A stretch of 8,249 nucleotides of DNA from Clostridioides sp. (lineage in GTDB: Bacteria > Bacillota > Clostridia > Peptostreptococcales > Peptostreptococcaceae). The notes under the pieces were generated by a model that had not been told where the DNA came from, made no database searches, and saw only the letters and a list, made by a program, of their open reading frames with translations. Location of the stretch: contig JAISUA010000126.1 of assembly GCA_031272305.1 (NCBI GenBank), positions 1 through 8,249 of the forward strand, in the 5' to 3' direction. Every line of letters starts with the position of its first letter. The first letter of the stretch is position 1. Position numbers and translations under genes: made by a program. Shown piece by piece: positions 1 to 5,251 of the stretch.

Positions 1-14
1 AAAAAAATATATAG

Positions 15-20
15 TATAAT
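15..20 (+). promoter_or_regulatory. Possible -10 box of the tyrS promoter
   Basis: A perfect TATAAT lies at 15-20, preceded by AG. The matching -35 hexamer would fall left of the window edge, so only half of a sigma-A-type promoter can be seen. If it is used, transcription would begin near position 27 and give tyrS a leader of about 180 nt containing the inverted repeat at 81-150. AT-rich DNA yields TATAAT by chance, so this is tentative. Confidence 0.35.
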
Positions 21-80
21 TTATAAATGACCTAATATATTATGACTGGAGTTTTTAAATATATAAATAGTTAATGAATG

Positions 81-150
81 TTGTTTGTAAGATTCGATTT
101 GAGGTTAATACTCATGCGAAATTAGAAACTATCGAACGAATCAAAAACAA
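81..150 (+). promoter_or_regulatory. Inverted repeat / possible structured leader upstream of tyrS
   Basis: TTGTTT (81-86) can pair with AAACAA (145-150). After a small internal loop, GATTCG (91-96) can pair with CGAATC (137-142). Inside, GAG (101-103) can pair with CTC (111-113). The structure sits 57 nt before the tyrS start and is not followed by a T run, so it does not look like an intrinsic terminator. I see none of the T-box landmarks (no GGTGGTACCGCG-like antiterminator), although tyrosyl-tRNA synthetase genes in Firmicutes often have one. The folding is read by eye. It may be a leader RNA element or an old remnant. Confidence 0.35.
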
Positions 151-193
151 TTTTATAAAATATTTTAATTAAAAGCAAAAAAAATTATTAAAT

Positions 194-200
194 GGGAGGA
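194..200 (+). promoter_or_regulatory. tyrS ribosome binding site that decides the start
   Basis: GGGAGGA at 194-200 lies 7 nt upstream of the ATG at 207. The ATG at 192 overlaps this element and has no site of its own, so the five extra N-terminal codons of the longer frame are probably not translated. Confidence 0.9.
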
Positions 201-206
201 AGCAAT

Positions 207-1406
207 ATGACTTTAGAAGAAAAAATAAAAATTATTACAAAAGGGGTAGATGATTTAATTGATATCGAAGAATTAAAAAAGAAATTAATCAAATCAGAAG
301 AAACAGGAAAACCTCTTAATATCAAGTTAGGTCTTGATCCAAGTGCACCAGATATACATCTAGGTCATACAGTTGTTCTTAGAAAAATGAAACAACTTCA
401 AGATTTGGGTCACAATGTAACTCTTATAATAGGAGATTTTACAGGTAAAATTGGAGATCCTACAGGAAAATCAAAAGCAAGAAAAGCTCTTACAACTGAA
501 CAAGTTATGGAAAATGCAAAAACTTATCAAGAACAAATTTTCAAAGTGCTTGATAAAGAAAAAACATCTGTAAGATACAATAGTGAATGGTTGTCAAAAT
601 TAAATTTTGAAGATGTTATCAAACTTGCTGCTACAATTACTGTTGCAAGAATGTTAGAAAGAGAAGATTTCAAAAAGAGATACGAAAGTCAAACACCTAT
701 TTCTGTGCATGAATTTTTCTATCCTTTGATGCAAGCATATGATTCTATAGCACTTGAAGCTGATATAGAACTTGGAGGTACAGATCAAAGATTCAATCTT
801 TTAATGGGAAGAAGCCTTCAAAAAGAATTTGGAATGGAACCTCAAATTGTTATTATGACACCTTTAATAGAAGGACTTGACGGTGTGAACAAAATGAGTA
901 AAAGTTTAGGAAATTACATTGGAATAGATGAAGAAGCAGGTTTGATGTACCAAAAAGCAATGGAAATCCCTGATGAATTAATTATAAAATACTACAATCT
1001 AGTGACAGATGTTCATCCTGACGAAGTTGAAAAAATTGAGCAACAACTTAAAGATGGAGTAAATCCTAGAGATATTAAAATGGGATTAGCAAAAGAAATA
1101 GTAACTTTATATCATGGAGAAGAAAAGGCTAAAGAAGCAGAAGAAAGATTCAAAAGTGTATTCCAAAAAGGCCAAATTCCTGATGATATAAAAACTGTAG
1201 AAGTTACAAAAGCAGATTTAGATTTGGCAGGAGTATTAGTTGAAAACGGTCTTGCTTCAAGCAAGAGTGAGATAAGAAGAATGGCATCTCAAGATGGCGT
1301 AAAGATAAATGGAAAAAAACATGAAGATCTAAGAGATATTCCAGAAGGAGATGAACTTGTAATACAAGTAGGTAAGAAGAAATTTATAAAACTTTTATTA
1401 AAATAA
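207..1406 (+). CDS. tyrS: Tyrosyl-tRNA synthetase (TyrZ-like, KMSKS type)
   Basis: Cytoplasmic class I aminoacyl-tRNA synthetase that charges tRNA-Tyr with tyrosine using ATP. The 399-residue protein has HLGH at residues 51-54 (HIGH signature), the tyrosine-pocket block YPLMQAYD at 172-179 followed by GGTDQ at 190-194, and KMSKS at 229-233. An S4-like RNA-binding domain fills roughly 338-399 (SKSEIRRMASQDGVKINGK region). KMSKS, rather than the KFGKT of Bacillus TyrS, places it with the TyrZ branch, and the length is normal. An ATG at 192 would overlap the ribosome binding site. GGGAGGA at 194-200 sits 7 nt before the ATG at 207, which is therefore the start used here. The next gene lies 232 nt downstream, beyond a large hairpin, so tyrS is probably transcribed alone. 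Confidence 0.96.
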   Translation: MTLEEKIKIITKGVDDLIDIEELKKKLIKSEETGKPLNIKLGLDPSAPDIHLGHTVVLRKMKQLQDLGHNVTLIIGDFTGKIGDPTGKSKARKALTTEQVMENAKTYQEQIFKVLDKEKTSVRYNSEWLSKLNFEDVIKLAATITVARMLEREDFKKRYESQTPISVHEFFYPLMQAYDSIALEADIELGGTDQRFNLLMGRSLQKEFGMEPQIVIMTPLIEGLDGVNKMSKSLGNYIGIDEEAGLMYQKAMEIPDELIIKYYNLVTDVHPDEVEKIEQQLKDGVNPRDIKMGLAKEIVTLYHGEEKAKEAEERFKSVFQKGQIPDDIKTVEVTKADLDLAGVLVENGLASSKSEIRRMASQDGVKINGKKHEDLRDIPEGDELVIQVGKKKFIKLLLK

Positions 1407-1451
1407 TCAAGCATAAATTGTAAAATAATTAAGTTTAAATTGAAATATTAA

Positions 1452-1577
1452 ATAAAAAAATAAAAGAAGTTTATGATGTATTTTTAAGATTTAATTTAAA
1501 GTTTACACTATCATTAAGTGTGAGATTAGCAATTAAATCCAAAAATAATTTCGTAAGCTTCTTTTTTATTTTTTTAT
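1452..1577. repeat. 126-nt nested inverted repeat (hairpin element, possible terminator or MITE-like remnant)
   Basis: Almost the whole interval folds on itself. Positions 1452-1476 pair with 1551-1577 with one 2-nt bulge (1566-1567) and two G-T wobbles; this arm includes GAAGTTTA (1466-1473) against TAAGCTTC (1554-1561). Inside, GATTTAATT (1488-1496) matches AATTAAATC (1531-1539) perfectly. The tip is TTTACACT (1502-1509) against AGTGTGAG (1517-1524), with two wobbles and a 7-nt loop. The outer arm ends in T runs on the + strand and, by symmetry, on the - strand. It follows tyrS by 45 nt, so it could end tyrS transcription, but it is far larger than a usual intrinsic terminator. No protein is encoded and no clear target-site duplication was found. 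Confidence 0.7.
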
Positions 1578-1626
1578 CAAGAATTCTCACTTTATTTAAT
1601 CAAAAATATATGTTATCCTATATCTT

Positions 1627-1632
1627 GAGGTG
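1627..1632 (+). promoter_or_regulatory. Ribosome binding site of the EamA transporter gene; implies a TTG start
   Basis: GAGGTG at 1627-1632 is the only good Shine-Dalgarno match here. A GTG at 1630-1632 is part of that site and cannot easily serve as start codon. The in-frame TTG at 1639 lies 6 nt after it. Confidence 0.75.
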
Positions 1633-1638
1633 AATTTT

Positions 1639-2520
1639 TTGAAGAAATATTATGGAGAAATAGGTTTAATAATAGTAACTATACTATGGGGATTCGGATT
1701 TGTTGGAGTACAATATGCACTTGATGGAGGACTTACACCTTTGCAGACAGTTACTCTAAGATTTTTTATAGGAACTATAGTCTTTGCTTGTTTGTCATAC
1801 AAAAAAATCAAAGGGAATTTTGATAAGCGTTCTTTGAAGTCAGGAATTATTTTGGGAATTCTGTTGTTTTTTGCGTTTTCGTTTCAAACGATTGGACAAT
1901 CTCTTACAACTGCATCGAAAAATGCGTTTATTACAGCTACAAATGTTGTAATAGTACCATTTTTAGGATATATTTTTTACAAAAGAAAACTAGATTTTAT
2001 AGGAATTTCATGTAGTATTTTAGCACTTATAGGTATTGCTATACTTTCATTAGAGGCAGATTTTTCAGTGAATTTTGGCGATATTCTTGTTTTGATGTGT
2101 GCGTTTGGATTTGCAGGACAGATATTTTTTACGAGTGAGTTTGTTAAATACTCAAATCTTCCAGTTATGATTACTATAGAATTTGCGACAGCATGTGTGC
2201 TTTCTTTTATTACACAAATTATTTTTGGAGAAACTTCTATAAATATAACTCATAAAGGATGGTTTGGACTTTTGTATATAAGTCTTATAAGTACAGTTTT
2301 ATGTTATTTTTTACAAACTGTTTGTCAGAAGATAGTAGACAGTACAAGAGCAGCGATTATATTATCGTTGGAGGCTGTTTTTGGAACTATATTTGCAATT
2401 TTCATATTGGGAGAGCCTCTTACGTTGAGATTGTTGATAGGAAGCACGATAATATTATTTTCTGTGATATCAGCAGAAACAAAACTTTCATTTTTAAAAA
2501 TAAAAAAATCAAAAGGATAA
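1639..2520 (+). CDS. EamA/DMT-family membrane transporter (10 predicted TM helices)
   Basis: Inner-membrane protein of the drug/metabolite transporter superfamily, whose members usually export amino acids, metabolites or drugs; the substrate cannot be read from the sequence. The 293-residue protein has about ten hydrophobic segments, roughly 6-25, 33-52, 67-84, 93-112, 119-137, 145-164, 174-195, 206-226, 236-256 and 260-280. They form two five-helix EamA halves. Typical marks are WGFGF in helix 1, LRFFIG in helix 2 and SLEAVFG...LGEPLT in helices 9-10. The C-terminus is short, basic and lysine-rich, as expected for a cytoplasmic tail. The TTG start at 1639 is chosen from the Shine-Dalgarno position; a GTG at 1630 would add three residues. 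It stands between two non-coding stretches and is probably a single-gene unit. Confidence 0.88.
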   Translation: MKKYYGEIGLIIVTILWGFGFVGVQYALDGGLTPLQTVTLRFFIGTIVFACLSYKKIKGNFDKRSLKSGIILGILLFFAFSFQTIGQSLTTASKNAFITATNVVIVPFLGYIFYKRKLDFIGISCSILALIGIAILSLEADFSVNFGDILVLMCAFGFAGQIFFTSEFVKYSNLPVMITIEFATACVLSFITQIIFGETSINITHKGWFGLLYISLISTVLCYFLQTVCQKIVDSTRAAIILSLEAVFGTIFAIFILGEPLTLRLLIGSTIILFSVISAETKLSFLKIKKSKG

Positions 2521-2602
2521 GTCTTATTATGAGAATGACTTTAGGTTTAATTAAATTTTTAATAAAAAATCAATAACCATGTTTATAAATAAATTCCTTG
2601 GG

Positions 2603-2608
2603 TATAAT
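2603..2608 (+). promoter_or_regulatory. Possible upstream -10 box between transporter and rubrerythrin
   Basis: TATAAT at 2603-2608 is preceded by GGG, the same GGGTATAAT context seen at 2722-2730. A good -35 is not visible at the usual distance (TGTTTA at 2580-2585 is a poor match). A small stem (GACT 2612-2615 with AGTC 2632-2635, AAG 2617-2619 with CTT 2629-2631) follows. It may be a second rubrerythrin promoter or chance. Confidence 0.3.
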
Positions 2609-2699
2609 TAAGACTGAAGGCAATTAGGCTTAGTCATAAAAATATTTATTTATTATTATTCTTAGTGATAAATACACATAGAAAAATAAAATTAAAAAA

Positions 2700-2712
2700 A
2701 GTGATTATCACT
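2700..2712. promoter_or_regulatory. 13-bp perfect palindrome, candidate operator of the rubrerythrin promoter
   Basis: AGTGATTATCACT is a perfect dyad around a central T. It covers the place where the -35 hexamer of the TATAAT at 2725-2730 should be, so a bound dimeric repressor would block polymerase. A half-site-like AGTGATA occurs at 2664-2670, 36 bp upstream. The sequence does not match the PerR consensus (TTATAATnATTATAA) well, so the regulator is unknown. Its role is inferred from position only. Confidence 0.45.
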
Positions 2713-2730
2713 AGAAATACAGGGTATAAT
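2701..2730 (+). promoter_or_regulatory. Probable rubrerythrin promoter
   Basis: A perfect TATAAT -10 lies at 2725-2730, preceded by GGG. With an 18-bp spacer the -35 is GTGATT (2701-2706), a weak match to TTGACA that lies inside the palindrome at 2700-2712. A weak -35 overlapping a dyad is common in regulated promoters. Transcription would start near 2737, giving a leader of about 57 nt before the rubrerythrin ATG. Confidence 0.55.
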
Positions 2731-2793
2731 AAATCATGTAGAGATAATAAATATCAAATATTAAAAGTTAAAAATATAGGAGGAAATATTAAA

Positions 2794-3342
2794 ATGAAAA
2801 AATTTGTATGTGAAGTATGTGGATATATACATGAAGGAGCAGAAGCACCAGAAAAATGTCCAGTTTGTGGAGTAGGTAAAGAAAAATTCAAAGAACTTAA
2901 AGAAGGCGAAATGAAATGGGCTGACGAACACAAAATAGGTGTTGGTCAAGGTATAGATGATGAAGTATTAGAAGGATTAAGAGCTAACTTTACTGGTGAA
3001 TGTACAGAAGTTGGTATGTACTTAGCTATGAGTAGACAAGCTGATAGAGAAGGATATCCAGAAGTAGCAGAAGCATATAAGAGAATAGCTTTTGAAGAAG
3101 CTGATCATGCTGCAAGATTTGCTGAATTATTAGGAGAAGTAGTTGTAGCTGATACAAAAGAAAACCTAAGAATGAGAGTAGACGCTGAATACGGTGCTGC
3201 TGAAGGAAAATTAAAAATAGCTAAAAGAGCTAAAGAACTTGGTTATGATGCAATTCATGATACAGTTCATGAAATGTGTAAAGATGAAGCTAGACATGGT
3301 AAAGCTTTCTTAGGATTATTAAACAGATATTTTGGAAAATAA
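2794..3342 (+). CDS. Reverse rubrerythrin (NADH-linked peroxidase type, rubredoxin domain first)
   Basis: Cytoplasmic non-heme iron protein that reduces hydrogen peroxide, and in clostridial homologues also oxygen, with electrons from NADH via a rubredoxin reductase. The 182-residue protein starts with a rubredoxin-like Fe(Cys)4 knuckle pair (CEVC at 6-9, CPVC at 22-25). A four-helix ferritin-like diiron domain follows at about 42-180, with E69, E102-A-D-H105, E132 and E165-A-R-H168 as candidate iron ligands. Classical rubrerythrins carry the rubredoxin at the C-terminus; this order is the reverse rubrerythrin type (RevRbr of Clostridium acetobutylicum). AGGAGG at 2778-2783 lies 10 nt before the ATG at 2794. 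A longer frame from 2665 would add 43 basic, low-complexity residues and run through the promoter, so it was not used. The gene has its own promoter and ends at a strong stem-loop, so it appears monocistronic. Confidence 0.95.
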   Translation: MKKFVCEVCGYIHEGAEAPEKCPVCGVGKEKFKELKEGEMKWADEHKIGVGQGIDDEVLEGLRANFTGECTEVGMYLAMSRQADREGYPEVAEAYKRIAFEEADHAARFAELLGEVVVADTKENLRMRVDAEYGAAEGKLKIAKRAKELGYDAIHDTVHEMCKDEARHGKAFLGLLNRYFGK

Positions 3343-3361
3343 TTAGAAAAGAATATAAAAT

Positions 3362-3398
3362 AAAAAAATGTTGAGTTAATTTTAACTCAACATTTTTT
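3362..3398. terminator. Bidirectional intrinsic terminator between rubrerythrin and ilvD
   Basis: ATGTTGAGTTAA (3368-3379) is the exact reverse complement of TTAACTCAACAT (3382-3393). The stem is flanked by an A run (3362-3368) on the left and a T run (3393-3398) on the right, so each strand reads stem-loop plus U tract. It lies 19 nt past the rubrerythrin stop and also faces the end of the ilv operon arriving on the other strand. Confidence 0.88.
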
Positions 3399-3496
3399 AG
3401 GTTCTTTTATTTATCTAATATTTATTTATCTAACAATAGAACCTTTTTAACTCGACATTTTTTAGGTTTTTTTATTTATCTAACAATAGCACCTTT
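3384..3496. repeat. Imperfect tandem duplication of the ilvD 3' end and flanking non-coding DNA
   Basis: Two copies lie side by side: 3384-3446 and 3449-3496. Read on the - strand, each has AAAGGT(G/T)CTATTGTTAGATAA, that is KG(A/S)IVR plus stop, then AATAAAA, then CCTAAAAAATGT(C/T)GAGTTAA. The copy at 3449-3496 contains the real ilvD end; the other is untranslated. The downstream copy is 15 nt longer because of an inner duplication (3406-3420 and 3421-3435, TTTATTTATCTAA(T/C)A on +). The duplicated tail also resembles one arm of the terminator, so alternative hairpins are possible. Confidence 0.85.
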
Positions 3497-5251
3497 ATCG
3501 GCACTGCTTACAGTTTTTCTGTATCTTTCAAGGTAGCCTGTTATAGGTTCTAAAGTTTTTAGTTTTATTATTTCTTTTCTTTTTTCGAAATCAACTTCTG
3601 CATTGATTGAATAATTGTTGATGTCTATATGAATAATATCTCCATCTTGCAAATAAGCAATATTTCCTCCACTTGCTGCTTCTGGAGAAATATGACCAAT
3701 AGCAGCACCACGAGTAGCTCCAGAGAATCGACCATCAGTTATAAGTGCAACATCTTTGTCAAGTCCCATACCTGCGATAGCAGAAGTAGGAGAAAGCATC
3801 TCACGCATTCCAGGACCTCCAGCAGGACCTTCATAGCGAATTACGACAACGTCGCCTTTTTCTATTTTGCCAGCATAAATACTTTTGATTGCATCATCTT
3901 CACAATCGAAAACTTTAGCTTTTCCTGTGTGAGTCAACATTTCTGGTGCAACAGCACTTCTTTTAACTACAGAACCATTTGGAGCGATATTTCCAAAAAG
4001 AATTGCTAGACCTCCTGTTTCTGAATATTTTTGTATGACTTCGTTATATTTAGAATTTGTATTTTTGTTATTTTTATCAATTGCCTTATCAAAAACAAGA
4101 TTCTTACTATTATTGTCAATTACCTTATCAAAAACAAGATTTTTATTATTTTTACCAATTGTATTATCATAAAAAATATTTTCAAGATTTTCATCAACTG
4201 TGTTATCATAAAAAATATTTTCAAGATTTTCGCCAACAGTCTTAGTAGTAATAGTCAAGTTATCTAAAAATAATAAATCTTTTACTTTGTTCATAACAGC
4301 ATATACGCCTCCAGCTTCTTGCAAATCTTGCATATGATGTTTTCCAGCTGGAGCAAGATGACAATAATTTGGTGTTTTTTCGCTGATTTCATTTACCATT
4401 TTCAAATTAAAATCCAACTTTGCTTCATGTGCTATAGCAGCTAGATGAAGTAGAGAATTAGTAGAACATCCAAGAGCCATATCTACAGTCAAAGCATTAT
4501 GAAGAGCTTTTTCGTTGATAATATCAAGAGGTTTAATGTCTTTTTGGATTAAATTCATAACTTGTTCGCCAGCATCAAAAGCAAGTCTTTTTCTTGCTGA
4601 GAATACAGCTGGTATTGTGCCATTTCCTCTAAGAGCTATTCCTAGAGCCTCACAAAGACAATTCATTGAATTTGCTGTGAACATTCCTGAACAAGATCCA
4701 CAAGTAGGACAGGCATTGTCTTCAATTTCGTGCAATTCCTTATCTGAACAATTTCCAACTTTATATCGTCCAACTGCTTCAAAATTGGAGTTTAAGTCAA
4801 GATTATTTATTGACAACATTGGACCTCCAGATACAAATATAGATGGTATATTTAACCTAACAGCTGCCATAAGCATAGCAGGTACGATTTTATCACAATT
4901 AGGAATAAAAACTAATCCATCTAAACAGTGAGCATTTACCATAATTTCGATACTATCGGCAATTATGCCACGAGATGCAAGGGAATATTTCATCCCATTG
5001 TGTCCCATTGCAATACCGTCACAAACACCTATAGTGTTAAATTCTAAAGGAGTACCACCATTTGAATAGATTCCGTTTTTGACCTGAGTAGCAATTTCTT
5101 TTAAATGTGTATGACCAGGAATAATTTCGTTAAAAGAATTGACAACGCCAATCAAAGGTTTATTTATTTGTGAATTAGTCAAACCGTTAGCTTTTAGCAA
5201 ACTTCTATGAGGTAAACGTTCAACACCTTTTTTAATTTTATCACTATTCAT
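3476..5251 (-). CDS. ilvD: Dihydroxyacid dehydratase with an internal 13-residue tandem-repeat insertion
   Basis: Fe-S and Mg enzyme that dehydrates 2,3-dihydroxyisovalerate and 2,3-dihydroxy-3-methylvalerate to the keto acids of valine and isoleucine. The protein has 591 residues; the family is usually about 550-560. Candidate cluster ligands are C77 (VCDGIAMGH), C119 (NCDK) and C187 (CPTCGSCSGM, 181-190). K121 is the likely carbamylated Mg ligand, and S510 in DGRFSGATRG the likely catalytic base. The surplus length is at about 340-397: GENLENIFYDNTV, DENLENIFYDNTI, GKNNKNLVFDKVI, DNNSKNLVFDKAI, then DKNNKN. Ordinary sequence resumes at KYSETGGLAILFG. All catalytic motifs are intact and the frame is open, so it is probably active. 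The ATG overlaps the ilvC stop by 8 nt (ATGAATAG), with AAAGGAA upstream inside ilvC, so translational coupling is expected. It is the last gene of the operon. Confidence 0.96.
   Translation of the reverse strand: MNSDKIKKGVERLPHRSLLKANGLTNSQINKPLIGVVNSFNEIIPGHTHLKEIATQVKNGIYSNGGTPLEFNTIGVCDGIAMGHNGMKYSLASRGIIADSIEIMVNAHCLDGLVFIPNCDKIVPAMLMAAVRLNIPSIFVSGGPMLSINNLDLNSNFEAVGRYKVGNCSDKELHEIEDNACPTCGSCSGMFTANSMNCLCEALGIALRGNGTIPAVFSARKRLAFDAGEQVMNLIQKDIKPLDIINEKALHNALTVDMALGCSTNSLLHLAAIAHEAKLDFNLKMVNEISEKTPNYCHLAPAGKHHMQDLQEAGGVYAVMNKVKDLLFLDNLTITTKTVGENLENIFYDNTVDENLENIFYDNTIGKNNKNLVFDKVIDNNSKNLVFDKAIDKNNKNTNSKYNEVIQKYSETGGLAILFGNIAPNGSVVKRSAVAPEMLTHTGKAKVFDCEDDAIKSIYAGKIEKGDVVVIRYEGPAGGPGMREMLSPTSAIAGMGLDKDVALITDGRFSGATRGAAIGHISPEAASGGNIAYLQDGDIIHIDINNYSINAEVDFEKRKEIIKLKTLEPITGYLERYRKTVSSADKGAIVR
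4077..4232. repeat. 39-bp in-frame tandem repeat (4 units) inside ilvD
   Basis: Four contiguous 39-bp units lie at 4077-4115, 4116-4154, 4155-4193 and 4194-4232, with degenerate edges on both sides. Units 1 and 2 differ at 5 of 39 positions and units 3 and 4 at 4 of 39, while the two pairs differ more from each other. This suggests at least two rounds of duplication. A multiple of three keeps the ilvD frame: each unit encodes 13 residues of pattern (G/D)xNxxN(I/L)(F/V)(Y/F)D(N/K)x(V/I). There are no unique spacers, so it is a minisatellite and not a CRISPR array. Confidence 0.95.

Noticed and set aside
74..172. 32-codon frame (MNVVCKIRF...) upstream of tyrS, whose ATG overlaps the stop of a short 10-codon frame at 42-74
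   Set aside because: No Shine-Dalgarno sequence, no family recognised, and short frames are common by chance; it coincides with the inverted repeat.
1..206. T-box riboswitch upstream of tyrS
   Set aside because: The conserved T-box and antiterminator sequences, and a terminator with a U tract before tyrS, are absent.
2259..2576. Overlapping 105-codon frame at the end of the transporter gene
   Set aside because: Same-strand shadow of the EamA gene in another frame, without a ribosome binding site or recognisable domain.
2665..2793. A 43-residue N-terminal extension of rubrerythrin
   Set aside because: It would read through the promoter and palindrome, is low-complexity, and the AGGAGG at 2778-2783 points to the ATG at 2794.
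3399..3444. Inverted repeat AGGTTCT/AGAACCT as a second terminator
   Set aside because: The loop is 32 nt, the stem only 7 bp, and on the ilv strand it is followed by A, not T; it arises from the duplicated segment.
4077..4232. A CRISPR-like array of 39-bp repeats
   Set aside because: The units are directly adjacent with no unique spacers, lie inside ilvD in its reading frame, and no cas gene is nearby.
4031..4267. Plus-strand open frames rich in repeated Tyr/Phe/Lys/Gln segments
   Set aside because: They are antisense to ilvD and owe their openness and repetition to the 39-bp array; no ribosome binding site was seen.
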